Notes: generated by a model from the letters alone, not told the origin. A DNA stretch of 64,000 nucleotides from Coptis chinensis (GCA_015680905.1 CM027378.1:434001-498000), one strand, 5' to 3'. Shown: positions 21,140 to 33,764, numbered from the stretch's first letter. Translations and numbers: made by a program.

Positions 21140-24100
21140 ATGGGGAAAAGGAGGAAGGCCCTGGTATTACTGCTTTCTTCATCCGACGACGAGGCAGACA
21201 AGGAGCTTCGTTCCCGTACTACTACTACTACTACTAGTGCTCCAAAAAGGGCCCGTCGTCGTCGAAATCCACAACAACAAAAAGAAGAAGAAGAAGAGGA
21301 TTTCGATGCTCTCTGTGACGATTTCACTAAACAACAACCACTCTTTGCTCCTCCTGGACTTAATAATAATAAGACGACGAGGGAGTTATTATGGGTTGAC
21401 AAGTACCGACCTCATTCTCTGCTCGACCTCGCTGTTCAAAACAACAAGGTTATCTTTTCCTCTCTCTCCCTCTCTTGCATAATATCATTTCCTAATTCAT
21501 TGCTGCAGGTTCAACAACTCAAGACGTGGTTGAAACAAAGGTTGCTCACACCAAAGGTAGTTTAATTTTTTTTATTACAAGCTCAATTTTGACAGGAAAA
21601 TTAACCCTATCACTGTTTCATACAACAGGAAAAGCTTCACGGCCATGTTCTACTCATAACTGGACAAGCAGGCGTCGGAAAATCCGTATATCTCTCCCTC
21701 TATTCTTTATTATTGCTGCAATGATTCCTTTATGAACACGAATCGCTCTTTTACCTTTCATAAGCCCATGGGCACTATACACTTTTCAAACATACTGTGG
21801 AAAACACTTTCTTATTATAACCTAGTACATTACAGCTATGAAGATTAACTGAAGGTGGTATTTCACTAGAGCAGATTAAGAGTTGTTTGACAAGTGTACT
21901 AGGATGTACGTGGCAAGTGAATATGTACGTTCCCAGGAGGGTTACTTATTATATCCTTGTTACACGCTCTGCTATAACAATCACTAATCAAACTATGATT
22001 CTTAAGGAGGTGAATAACACTCATACTCCTTGGAAAACTTGGACCTTGGATACAAATGAAACTCAATTGTCAACATGATATTACAAAACTCAAGAGGCGT
22101 TGTCATAATATAGCAAAACCATGCTCCACAACCAACTACCTCATTGAAAAATAATTTCGTGTCAGACATCTAAATTGCTAGCAGCGATCGGAATTATCCC
22201 AATTGAAATTACAAGACAGAAAGAACACCAACTTTTATTGCAATACTATATGGACCCAACAGTTCTTATACCCCCCTGAAGCTGGAAGATATGAGCTCTT
22301 ATTGTTCAACTAGGACTATATTAAGAAAGGGAATTGATGTTGTCAGTAGGGTCTTTTGATGATTCTGCAGATGCCGAGTTGAACTTCATCACCCTGATGC
22401 AGTACAAAATGACTTTCAAACCAATCACCAAAAGTTGAAATTAAATAGCATACACATTTAGAGAGAAGTGGAGAAGAGGAACTAAGATGGAAATGTATTA
22501 TCCATTTTTTCCCCAAACAAAGAGGATTTGCATTCCCAAACATCTCCCTTAGAAGGTTGTGTCCTCCTTTGACTAGGTTACTGCAAATACTTCTCTGGAG
22601 TCTGGAGCAACAAAGAAGGAAAATAAGGGAGTTTAGTGTTTGGATAAGGATTCTTTCTGGACTTTATCTGTACTTAGATTTGAAAGAGAATGAGGGAATT
22701 GCAAGAAAGTCTTTGAAAATAGGCATCCATTTTAGGTTCCAAAACCGAAACGTTTTGGTAAGTAGCTGTTTGTTACCTCATATCATTAGATAAAACATGT
22801 TTATCTTGAATGTGCCATTTGTAGATCAATCTGAACCCCACATTTAACAAGCCACAGTAGGGTGCAGGGACAAAAGAGTGCGTCACAACCACTCTTTATT
22901 TCCTTCCTCCCATATTATATATATGACGTACCTATCTTATTGAAACCGTGCTTCTTTTGTGTTGTAGGCAACAGTTCATGTTATTGCATCTCATCTTGGA
23001 GCGAGATTGTTTGAATGGAATACCCCAACTCCTACTCTGTGGCAAGAACATGTGTATAATTTGCGTTCAGGTACATCTAATTATATCATGGAGAAACAAA
23101 GTAGCTTGAGGTATTGGACCTGAATAGAGAAGTAGTCGTATTCTATTAGTTAGTCTTTGGTGTTGTTCACTCATGATAAACATATTGGAATCATCTTATA
23201 GGTTTAACCTGTGAAATATCGATGCCATACTCTGCTATCATATAAAGAACGTAAGTAATCTTTTATAATAACTTGCTAGTTTTAATAAATCAAAACATGT
23301 GATATCTCTTAAACTTTAGGAGCATCCAACTTAAAACCAATTGGCAATGAGTGGAGAGGTGCAAGAACTTATATACTAATATTGTACTGCAAGGCATTAA
23401 ACATCCCATGTGGGACTATACTAAATGTCTCAATGTCTCACGCCCCCCCACGTATGGCGTCACTTGAGCCTAGCACGTGGACAACATACTTGGGTGACGG
23501 AGAGTAGATGGGCCTTTGGGCCAAATACAATAGCCTGCTTTGATACCATCTTAAAGCTTAGGAGCATCCAACTCAAAACCAATTGGCAATGAGTGAAGAG
23601 GCCTATGAACTTATATGCCATACTGCAAGGTTTAAACATCTCAACAATATATCTTCTCTTAAGGTCATTTCAAATGGTTTATTAGTGTTTAAGAAGGAAA
23701 AACCAGGAGATACTGATCCTCATGGCCCAGAAGAAGAATTATTTGAGATAGCTAGGTATGTCAATAGCCACAACTATTGACAGTACTCATTTTATGCTAT
23801 CTTATAGGAGAGCTATTCATTAACTCCTTCCATTGATTTGAAAGTAAAATCTTACCAAGTACATCTAAGGTGTATATCTCAAAAAGCAAGTAATTATCAT
23901 GCTCTTCTCACAAACATCAAATTTTCTCTCCAGACCTATGAATATTGGATATTCCATAGTATCCCCCCTGCACAAGCAAAGGAAATTTTAAGACATGGGG
24001 ATTCGTATATTTCTTCTCACTCCTGCATGTATCAAATTGCTTGCTTATAAATGCATTGCCCCTGTAGATGAATAATTTACTGAACCCCTTCTTTTGTCGT

Positions 24101-27100
24101 TTAAAACAATAGATCCATTCCAATAACTGATTTGCACACTTAAGGATTTTGATTTTACCACAGTTTTTAATCTCAAGGCACACTGTTTTCTTTATGTTGT
24201 GTACTAGGGTTGTACTATATGTCGAAGCTGGATGAATTTGAAAGTTTCGTTGAGAGGATAAGAAAGTATCCATTGCTTCCGTTGTTTTCCATTGGCGGCT
24301 CAGTAGAGCCATCCATACTGTTGATTGACGATCTTCCTCTAATAAATGGAAAACTTGGGCTTGGCAGACTCCGAAAATGCTTACACACACTTGTCGGATC
24401 AACTCAAATTCCAACAGTTATATTGATCACCGAGTATGCTAAATCTGACTCTAGCAACAGTGCAACACGCGACTTGGAAGATATCCAGTCCTCTCTTGAA
24501 AACGCCGGGGCCTGTAAGGTGCTCTTTTTTACTCAACAATTTATTTTGAACGTTAACTACCACTGTTCTAAAAATCGGTCTAGGTGGCCGCCTAGGCGGT
24601 CTATAGGCGCTAGGCGGTGCCCAACCGACTCGCCTAGGTCCAACTCGTTTAAAAAATCGGTTGGCCAACTAGGCGGGTCTAGACGGACCGATTAGGCGGG
24701 TCTAGGCGGTCCATTTAAGTTTTTTTTTTTTTTAATGATTAAATGTCGAAAATTAAAGGCCCGTATAGACTTAAGATTTGAATGAGTTTAAAAGACTAAA
24801 GTCTAATATAAATTATATGCCACTATAACAAAGAATATGTTTTTATATGAAGTCGATATTCTTCAACTATTATGCATTTTTGTAATAAGTATCTTTATTT
24901 GTGTTTATTTTTTGAGTTATGGTAAATAATTTTCTTCATTTCTTGTAGTATAGGTGTGTATTACTATATATATTAGGGAAAAAAACCGCCTAGCGCCTAG
25001 CCCTAGGTGCTAGGTGCTCTCCCACCGCCCGACTACCGCCTAGCGTTTTTTAGAACACTGTTAACTACATAATGACATACTCACCGCTTACCTTAACTTA
25101 TTGGTTGATGAAATTCTTCAGATGGCTTTCAATCCTCTTACTGTAAATTCCATAAAGAAGACTCTTTCTAAGATATGCAGAGAAGAGCAGTGCAACTTGG
25201 AAGCTGAGCAGATTGATCAGATAGCAAGAGTGAGTGGAGGAGACATCAGGAATGCTATCACCTCTTTGCAGTACTTTTGCTTGACACCTGGCCAGTTGCT
25301 TTCTTCCAATACAAATCATCCAAAAGATAAAGCAGCTGAACTTAGAATGCCGAATGATGGAGGTGCTTTATCATTTGGCAGAGAGGAGACACTTTCCCTC
25401 TTTCATGCTTTAGGGAAGTTTCTTCACAATAAAAGGGAAAGCGTCAATACTGTTGCCTCTGGTATGTCATTCTAGCAGTTCCACGTATGTTTAACCATTT
25501 GCATTTTTTGAATTTCTAAACAGTAAAAGTGTTCTGTAAATGCTTTCTCATCTGGGTGATATATTCGCGAGTCACGACTCTGTTGATAAAAGTTTTCTAC
25601 TTTATTTAGGGTTAATTAGAAATACCCCCCCTGTTTGCAATGTTTTTTTGGAGATGCCTCTATTGTTTTCAAAATCAAGAGACATACCCCTCTGGTCTCC
25701 CCCTTCTGTCAGTCAACTAACATTTGACTAATCAATATCCCAGCTGACTAGGTTTTATGACTAATTTACCAATTACAAATAATTATACTAATGCCATTAA
25801 GTTGTGGTCAACCCTTTAACTTAGCAGACACATGTCTCAATCTTGACAGCAACAATCTAACGGTCCCGATAAAAATATTTAATAGAAAGTAGAATTAACA
25901 TGTGGCATTGTCTGAACCGTTAAATTTTAGCCTATCCAACGAATCTTCATCTTCTACCTAGCTACATCCACCCAACCGCCACCACCTCTAGCCACCTCCA
26001 CTTCCACAAACTTGACCAGAAATAACTAATCAATAATGAGAAAAACCAATAGATATTTGTAAAATCTGAAAGGCACAATAGTAGAATTTGAAAGAATGCA
26101 GATCAATGGTGAAAAGTTGTTTCTCAACCAAGAACTGGAGCTTGTACAATCAATGGAGATTGTGCTTTATCAAAGTTCATTTAAAGGTATCGGGTGGAAG
26201 AACCCCTAGATGTGAGAATACAAACACAAAATCTTAGTTCACACTTGGTTGAACATGTTAAATCAGATTTAGTTTAAGCCAAATCAAACACCCAATTCCA
26301 CCATCCAATTCAAACACTCTAGTTAGGAACAATAATTGAATTTCAAGCCTCATAGCCAAACGAAAGTGAATTCCCAAGCTTATGAAATCCAGTGCCATTA
26401 ATGGTGGTTTCTACTAAGACTTTGATTATGCGAAATGGATAGATGTATCGAGATGTGTAGTGGTTTTGGCTAATGATAGGGTGGGGTTTAATGCCCTTTA
26501 TTTTGGGGTTATTGAAGTGGTGGGTGGCAGTGCATAGGGACGGTGGTGTTGGTGTTGGAAGTGCTGGTATAAGATTTGATTTGATTATACAGTAGTTGTT
26601 GGATTAGGGTGCAGATAAATTTAAATTTTAAGGTGTGGATAATGCCACATGTTAATTTTAGTTTTTGTTTATGTATAACTGTGACCGTTATATTCTGGTC
26701 ATCTAGGCCGTCAAGATTGTGACGTGTGTCGCATAACTTAATGGGTTTGATTACAACTTTAATGGCAACGCTGTAATTATACTTGTCATAGAACTTAGCT
26801 GGCGGAGATATTGACCAATCAACTGTTATTTAACTTAACTGACAGAAAAGGGAGACCAGGGGAGTATGTCTCTTGATTTTGAAAGAAGTGGGTGTCTAGA
26901 AAACACATTGCAAATAGGGGGTATCTCTAATTAGCCCTTATTTTTATTTATTTTTTGCTTTATTTGGTCTTTGCGATCTACTTTCTTTCTGTTCCCTTGT
27001 ATTTTCATCTCCTTATTTGATTTTTTTCGGGTTATTCATAGTAGTTGTAACCTTATAGAGTTATAGGTGTGGTCTCACTGGGTTGTAAATTTGTAGGCAT

Positions 27101-30100
27101 ATACTGTTGAAGAACTTGACCTAAGTACGGTACTAAATCTAAGTATGATGGATTGAAGATCTAAATTTGAGACGTATAGTATCAGGTCTAATGGTATTAA
27201 CACAAAGGGAAGATTATCAAAGCATTAAAGAACATAATGTAGATTGAAGCGGCGGAAGCAACATTTAATCAAAATCTACACTTTATAAAACTTTAAAAGT
27301 CTCACCTTTATTAATAATCACTCAATAATTCATAACATACATAAACACAACTAAAACAACTCTCCGAAACCCTAACCATAAATCCTTATTTATACTAACC
27401 CTGACAACAAAGCAAACCAATAGAAAACATACACGTGACAAATAATAACTAATGGACTCCTAATTGCACACACAAAACACGACCATGGGCTTGGAATCGA
27501 ACTAGGGGCGCACGCCCTTGACACTGACAACAACAACTTCAACGTCTACATCATTCTCTTTAGGTTGAAGAAGCTTGTCCACAAGCTTGTTGATATGAAA
27601 ACCCACCAATATACAAAAGCTCTCCAAACTTCAAACTTGTATACGTCACCCTCCCGTGGTTATGAGAAATTCTACCTCGAATCTTGCCCAAATATCAGCT
27701 CAAACGAATAACATGGCACCACAATGCTGCTAGTACTCCTTTCTTGAAATACAACGAATATTGGAAGTCACGAAGTATGCGTTGAAGTGCTTTGTTGTTG
27801 CGAGCAAAAATCTTCTCAAAATTAGTTAGAAAAGGATCAATATAACCACTACTTTGTGCTTGCTGAATTGGAGGAACAAAACCTTCATAGATCTGGTCAG
27901 CAAGATGTCTTTGTTGCAAAGGAAGGTGATGAACTTGTTGATTCTACAAGAATAAAATTGGATTCGCAGTGAACAGTGTTCGGTTCCCTGAACAGTGTTT
28001 CTGCACAAATCTCCCAAAAATCAACACACTCCGATACCAAATAATGTAGATTGAAGCGGCGGAAGCAACACATAATCAAAATCTACACTTTATAAAACCC
28101 TAAAAATCTCACCTTTATTGATAATCACTCAATAATTCATAACACACATAAACACAACTAAAACAACTCTCCGAAACCCTAACCATAAACTTTTATTTAT
28201 ACTAACCCTGACAACAAAGCAAACCAATAGAAAACAGACACGTGGCAAATAATAACTAATGGACTCCTAATTGGGGTGCACGCCCTTGATATTGACAGCA
28301 ACAACTTCAACATCTACATCAGAACAACTATGTCAAGAACATAATGAGACTAAGTGAGTGATACTATCATAAATTCATAACAACTTCATCTTTGCTTCAA
28401 AAAAGAGAAATAAGCTAACATAATTAAAGCTAAGTTACATTAACACGGATAGGTGTGTATGACATGGCGAAATATGAAAAATTGAGGTATATCACATACA
28501 ATATGTGTCTGATCCGGACACGGGGATGCGTATCCGACACGGATTATTTTTAAAATACTAAGTTACATTGACACGGATAGGTGTGTCCGTATCCGACATG
28601 GATACAAAGTGTCTGACATGACGAAATATGAAAAATTGAGGTATATCACATACAATGTGTCCGATATGTGTCCGATCCGGACGCGTGGATATGTATCCGA
28701 CACGGATTATTTTTAAAATATGATGTGTCCATGTAACATAGAGATAAAATATGGTGTGTCCATGTAACATAGAATTAAAGGAATGGACATTTTGTCAATA
28801 ATAGAATAGACTCAGAGAACATATATTGATTTATATCTGAAAGAAAAAATGGTTCCAAGGAAAAGCCTCGTCAATTATAGACTCATTGGGAGGCATCACA
28901 GTTGTTTTTTACCTTTATTTTACAAAGGAAAGAGTTCTCCATTAGATATATACCCTGACCACCTTGGATAGTTTAAATGCTTGTACAATTTGTTTGGAAC
29001 TGCAAGTTTGGTAGCAGTATTCTAAAAAGTCAATGACATTGAATGGATGAGACGATCAATTTCTGTTCATTCTAAATTCTTTAGAGAATGAAACTTTTTG
29101 TAACAGTATTGTATATTCACAATGTTATACTATGGAAGAAATAGAAAAATTTTATGGTTGCAGATTAGTAGTTTCCAAATTGAAAACCCCGAAGAGTGAT
29201 ATTTACAGACTTGGATGTAAGATGAACTCAAGTAGTAAGTGTTCTATTTATTTATTCAAAGCCTTATGTTCCTTTATGTTTCAATATTGTAGGACAGAAT
29301 CAATATCTTCTACGTGAGAAGTTTGCGAGGTTACCACTAAAAATGGATGCTCCGGAGAAAATTATATGTCAAGCAAACGGAGAAGCAAGGCTTATTACCG
29401 ATTTCCTTCATGAAAATGGTGAGCTTTCTATTATGTTACTTGTCTCATGCGATATTACTTTTACAAATGATAGGTTTTCTGTTGCGTCAGCTACTACTTT
29501 TTGCTTGATAGTGTCTACTGTTTAGCAGAGGATGGGATATAACAGAATAGCATATTATCCGTCCTGGTTCCAAGGTCAAAGGTCAAAATCGAGTGAATTA
29601 AATAGTATATTATCTGTCCTGGTTCCAAGATCAAAGGTCAAAATCGAGTGAAAGACTTGCATTGGTTGATCGTTCCATTATTTGACAGCTGGAGTGGATT
29701 CGATCCCTGAGCTGCATTTTATAGGAGTTATATAATAAAATATATTTTGTAGGCTGTGTGTGGTTCATAAAAAGAATGAGTTTTATGGAAAGGCAACATC
29801 ATACAACATCTCTTTTTGACTGTTCTCTTCCGTGTGGCATCTCTCCCTCTTTACTCTCTTCTCCTCTCTCCCTCTTCACTCTCTTCTCCTCTCTCCCTCT
29901 TCACTCTCTTCTCCTCTCTCCCTCCTCTGTCTTTCTAATTCACAAGCTACCGAATAGGAAAGCAACACCCCATGACCTGACAAGAAGTCGATTTCCTTTA
30001 ATTTGGTAGAAGTAAACAGGCCTTCCTATGTTGTTGAGGATAATACCAAATTAATGTTATCTAGTGCACTTACCACAAATTTGCGTTCCATGAAACAAAA

Positions 30101-31671
30101 CGCAGCATATTTTACAATTTGCACCATGGACACATAAGTCTCAAAATTTCATTTTAGGATTGAGCCAGATTCAATCTATTATTTTGATGATTTGAGAATC
30201 TTCTTTGTTGAGCACTTTGATGTTGTTGTGATGCATCCCTTACAGTGGGGACCTTTATGGTCTCTTCTGTCTGCTTCTAAATAGTGTATGATGTTGGGAC
30301 TGTAGGAGTAAAAGAAACTGTATGCCACATTAATTTTACTTTTTGTTCGTGTATGCTACATTAATATACTGATAAAGGTATCTAATCAACAAGTCATAAT
30401 TGTGTTTTATATATTACCAAGACTTACTCATCTGTAGCTTCCTGAAGTCTCCTCTGACACTTCTTCTGCAGTTTTAGATTTTTTAAGTGATGAAGCAGTA
30501 GATAATGCATGGACTGTGGCTTCCTATCTCTGTGATGCCGACAACCTTCTTGCTAACTTTCAGGGCTCCACATGGTCTCGGATGACTAATAATTATGAAT
30601 TGGAGAGTATTCGACAATCAGCTGCTGCTTCAGTTGCTGTGCGTGGCGTGCTGTTTGGGAATTCACATCCTGCACCTTCCAGGTCTGCACCTTTTGAACT
30701 ATAACTACTGTAGTCGAATTTCATATCAACTCTTGATTGAATATGTTAATTTACACTATTTGCTCATGCAGGTGGCATGCTATCAGAAGCCCAAAAATTT
30801 GGCAGGTTGAGCAGTCGTCAAGACACAATAAGGTTGGCTAATTAACATCTCTGTGAAATTATCTTTAACTCTGAATTTGTTCCTTGGATATGGTGTGATG
30901 GTGTCTATCTCATTATTATCCTAATATACTAATCTCAATCCCAAGATAAAAGTCAGTCCTGCCATTCCAGATTCTGGAAGCAATTTCTTGCATCATCCTC
31001 TAGAATTATTTTTATTTGATGTACATTTTAGGTTCCAGTGACTGGAGGCCCAGCTCGTCTTTTTCTAGATGTAATGTAAATATGCATGTTTGAGAAGACC
31101 GAAATCAATTAAGGCTGAATTATCTTTTTCTCTATGTTATTGTCTTTGATTGGTGTGAGGCACAGATGTCTTGTCCTTGAAAAACTGGTTTGTAGTTTTC
31201 GAAGTTGGGGAAATTTGACCCATGTTGGACATGTATGAAATTCTGACACCCGATTGACTATTTGATAGTGGGTTTTTTGTTTTTACAAACCCAGCAAAAC
31301 TGTAACTCGTAACTTTTTAAAATATTTTACTCAATGGAGTGGTTATTTCAGTTTTCGACTTTTGGAGTTGGAATCATAGAATTGCTTGATATGATTACTG
31401 ATCAACTTGTATTTTAAAACTCTGGTTTCTAATTATAATGTGTGTGCAGAATGAGATTGTCCGACAGAGATACGAAGCCTGCAACTCGGTCTCATATGAC
31501 CTGTGTGTTATGGCTACTGAATATAAACCTTTGCTTCGATGGCTTAAAGGTGGAGCATTGAAACATCCTCAAACTAATCAGGAGAGGATGCAGGACTGCC
31601 AGATTGACGAGGACATGCTGGATTGTGATCGGTTGGACAGTAGTGAAAATGACGAAATTGAAGATTGGTAA
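21140..31671 (+). CDS. RAD17: RAD17 checkpoint clamp loader, ten exons
   Basis: RAD17 replaces RFC1 in a clamp loader that places the 9-1-1 ring on damaged DNA in the nucleus and activates the ATR checkpoint. Exons: 21140-21448, 21509-21556, 21629-21685, 22968-23070, 24208-24518, 25122-25461, 29293-29418, 30472-30682, 30772-30832, 31450-31671. They sum to 1788 nt, 595 codons plus stop, and every junction keeps frame with GT and AG borders. The N-terminus ([18 protein letters not shown]) is basic and nuclear-like. [15 protein letters not shown] precedes the Walker A motif GQAGVGKS (exon 3). SILLIDDLP in exon 5 is the Walker B region, and [13 protein letters not shown] in exon 6 is the AAA+ sensor 2 region. 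[19 protein letters not shown] and DAPEKI are typical RAD17 phrases. It ends NDEIEDW. Introns 4, 5 and 6 carry transposons. The start at 21140 is preferred over an in-frame ATG 15 bases upstream because it gives the family's MGK start. Confidence 0.92.
23309..23650 (-). mobile_element. TRIM-like element in RAD17 intron 4
   Basis: Two direct repeats share ttaggagcatccaact...aaccaattggcaatgagt at about 23319 and 23559. On the minus strand the second repeat is followed by ATGGTATCAAAGCAGGC, a primer site complementary to initiator tRNA-Met. The roughly 140-bp interior has no coding capacity. The layout is that of a terminal-repeat retrotransposon in miniature. Confidence 0.65.
24561..25060. mobile_element. 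hAT-type MITE in RAD17 intron 5
   Basis: 500 bp with ends CACTGTTCTAAAAA and, inverted, CAGTGTTCTAAAAA, flanked by an exact 8-bp duplication TTAACTAC (24553-24560 and 25061-25068). Sub-terminal GC-rich repeats of the gcctaggcgg type occur at both ends. The 8-bp duplication is diagnostic of hAT transposition. Its left end lies about 40 bp past the exon 5 donor, and its right end about 60 bp before exon 6. Confidence 0.9.
25608..26938. mobile_element. TIR element, probably MULE-derived, in RAD17 intron 6
   Basis: The left end AGGGTTAATTAGAAATACCCC and the right end (inverted) AGGGCTAATTAGAGATACCCC pair, and pairing continues inward for about 130 bp (ggtctcccccttctgtcag against ctgacagaaaagggagacc). 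The interior has no recognisable transposase. No convincing target duplication was found in the T-rich flanks, so the superfamily is inferred only from the long arms. Confidence 0.7.
27235..28321 (-). mobile_element. Small LTR element (TRIM/SMART-like) in RAD17 intron 6
   Basis: LTRs at 28042-28321 (5' on the minus strand) and 27235-27553 start TGATGTAGA and end TCTACATTA. Next to the 5' LTR, TTTGGTATCGGAGTG (28041-28027) matches a tRNA-Met primer site. A purine-rich AAAGAGAA precedes the 3' LTR. GAACA flanks both sides (27230-27234 and 28322-28326). The 488-bp interior encodes only a gag-like scrap ([20 protein letters not shown]). Confidence 0.85.
28435..28760. repeat. Tandem pair of a dispersed repeat in RAD17 intron 6
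   Basis: Two diverged copies begin gttacattgacacggatagg and share gaaatatgaaaaattgagg and gtatccgacacggattattt. A third short relative lies near 15590. The class is unknown. Open frames across it are incidental. Confidence 0.7.
29548..29651. repeat. Tandem duplication, 54-bp period, RAD17 intron 7
   Basis: Two copies contain cctggttccaaggtcaaagg / cctggttccaagatcaaagg and end aaatcgagtgaa, with few differences. Confidence 0.8.
29836..29935. repeat. CT-rich minisatellite in RAD17 intron 7
   Basis: Three to four copies of a 25-bp pyrimidine unit ctctctccctcttcactct... with minor changes. It gives a spurious Ser/Leu-rich frame. Confidence 0.85.
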
Positions 31672-31931
31672 GTATAAGTAGATTGTCCATAGAACACAAC
31701 GATTTTGAGCTGGAAAGGAGTATCTAATGTAAATGATGGGTTGGATACGTGGAGTTGCTAAGTGTAAATGGTAAACATCACAACTGCATCTTGCTAGAGG
31801 TCCTCAACCAAGTCTGATGCCAAAGGATTTAAAGGCGCAATTGTATTGCGGTCAACCGTACCTGCATTTCACTTATCTGAAACACTAACAGTGCAGCGTC
31901 TTGATTGTTGAGATTCTTAATCATTGGTCAG

Positions 31932-32091
31932 GGTACTAAGTGAAACAAACGGGGAGATGTTTGAGCATGAGAAGGGGATGCAAAATTCTTGGTGGAAGTC
32001 AGAAAAGCCTTGTATTATTGGTCAATGGGAGGATCACTTCCTCGAGGAACTTAAGGTACCAAGACTTTGTAATTGGGATTCAATGGTATAA
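31932..32091 (+). CDS. Possible alternative last exon of RAD17
   Basis: The RAD17 stop codon overlaps a strong donor (gattg/GTAAGT at 31668). Splicing from there to ggtcag/ (acceptor ending 31931) keeps the final Trp codon and opens 52 more codons, reading VLSETNGEMFEHEKG, then NSWWKSEKPC and GQWEDHFLEELK, with a stop at 32089-32091. The exon could also end at the donor-like aag/GTACC near 32055. The coding look of the block (Trp-rich, no stops) and the correct phase support it. Whether it is used is inferred. Confidence 0.45.
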
Positions 32092-33108
32092 TTTTGAGGA
32101 GAGTATCTTTAATTGTTAGCCTCCATGCTAAAAGAGGTTTACTCCTGTTTTTAGTTCTTTTTGGAATGCAATGAAACATATATGTTACCGAGAAGGAAGA
32201 AATTTGTATTGTATATAACTATATAAGTAACTTTTTGGGACGACAATGTGCACTTACTTGTAAATCTACCTCGAAAATACAGGATTTGAGTATATATTTT
32301 GCAAGTCATTTGATATATGACCCACACGTTTAATGAGCAATTAAAACGTTTCTCGATCCTTGTTAGTTCTCACTCTCCTCTGCTATTCAGGTTTAAAATT
32401 CTTTCACTCCAGCCAAATTCTTGTCGGCAAGTAGGGTAAAGTGTTTAGGAAACTGAACCTCATCCTGCTTTCCTCTTGTTTGAATATCCTCCTATTATGT
32501 TCCTTCCATCCATATGTATATCTCATTCAAGGCATTCGTGATCAAAGGAACTACGCTTTACATAATGAACGAGAATAGAATTCGTCATTCCATAATGCAC
32601 ATTTAGATCAAAAAGGAATTCTCAAGGAAGAAAGCGCAAATGACTAACCAGATTGAGAAAATTCATAACAGCTCAACTTATACCATCTTACCCGCTGGTC
32701 TATGTATTTATAATGCCATTGTTCTTCACAAGTACAACAACTTCTTTCCACATGATGTTGCCTTAATGAAAGTTGAAATAAGTTGAACTCAACTCACTCA
32801 ACATAAAGTTGCCTTAATTTTCTCTTTGTTTATGAGCTACTGAGCTTTTTATAATACACTAATGCGTAACTACAGGAACACTGAATAGCAAGTAAAGGAT
32901 ATACGAGCACATGGATAAGGAATTTGGCACAATTTAAAACCAGGGAGGGGTCTATGGAAATCAAAGAGAAAGACCGTGGAGCACTGCCATTATTTTATAA
33001 AGAAAAAAGTACTGGTATCCATTCTTCCCCCTCCAATAACTCCATACTCGACTTGAAAGAAATCAGATTCTGTGCTCGTGCTCTTAAAAAAGTAGATTTC
33101 CCACTTTG
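32092..33108. other. Interval downstream of RAD17
   Basis: No gene is supported. It is AT-rich and ordinary in composition. It probably includes the RAD17 3' UTR. Confidence 0.4.
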
Positions 33109-33440
33109 TTACTCTCTGATCGTAACCAAAAACCAATACTTGAAGATGGTCTTTATCTCCATCAGAGTGGGTTGCAAATATTTGTGGATGTGTTGGCTAA
33201 TCTGCTGTATAGTGCGATTCCTCGGAAACTGACTAGTCTCTCTATATAATTCATCACTACCAGCCCATGCCATATAAACATTATCATCAGTAAACTTAAT
33301 CTTAATAAACTTACCCTCCTCAAAAAATCCAGAGTTGATTATGTCGTGAGAATTATCATCATACTGTACCCACTTAGAGACTTGGCTACCATCTTCGAAA
33401 CTGCCTTTAATCAGGTTTTCTAATATTTCTTATTTAAGGG
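33109..33440 (-). pseudogene. Unrecognised coding-like fragment
   Basis: A minus-strand frame of about 110 codons without a start Met reads GSFEDGSQVSKWVQYDD, NSGFFEEGKFIKIKFTDD and VYMAWAGSDELYRET. The second half may be frameshifted, because an alternative frame downstream reads DHLQVLVFGYDQRVTKWE and also looks protein-like. I do not recognise the family. It ends about 20 bp before the first sequence that aligns with the gypsy LTR at 33459, so it may be the broken end of a gene. Confidence 0.35.
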
Positions 33441-33458
33441 AATCCAAGCCTTTTGTAT

Positions 33459-33732
33459 AGGACGTACACATGACCTAGGAGGTTAGTGGTGACAAGGGGA
33501 CCGGAGGCGGTATAGCGTGGGAAGACAGGGTGCACAGGATCAGATCCGCGGTATCCCAACCGCCGAACCGGCCGCTAAACGTGGAGAGTGGGAGAGCGGC
33601 ACCGAACTGCAAAGGTAACCGCGCAGATGCGTGGAGAGAGAAGATACAAAAAAGAGAAAGAGAAGGAGAAGAAAAGAAAGGAAAAAGAGGAGAGAGAGGA
33701 GTAAGATCAGAGGTTGTAATCACAGTCTATAT
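33459..33732 (+). repeat. Truncated 5' LTR of the Tat element
   Basis: Almost the same as 43646-43920 of the 3' LTR, including gaccggaggcggtatagcg, the purine run agagaaagagaaggagaag and the end atcacagtctata. Only the 3' half or so is present, so the true left edge of the element has been lost. Confidence 0.85.
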
Positions 33733-33736
33733 ATTT

Positions 33737-33754
33737 TGGCGCCGTCTGTGGGGA
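33737..33754 (+). promoter_or_regulatory. Primer-binding site of the Tat element
   Basis: TGGCGCCGTCTGTGGGGA starts 4 bp after the 5' LTR. The TGGCGCC start is complementary to a plant tRNA 3' end with CCA. The same form (TTGGCGCCGTCTGTAGA) marks the gypsy fragment at 46.6 kb. Confidence 0.75.
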
Positions 33755-33764
33755 CTAGCGAAAA

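Noticed and set aside
25590..25607. Target-site duplication for the TIR element in RAD17 intron 6
   Set aside because: Flanks are T-rich (ctactttattt and tatttttattt) and match only in part; I could not separate this from chance.
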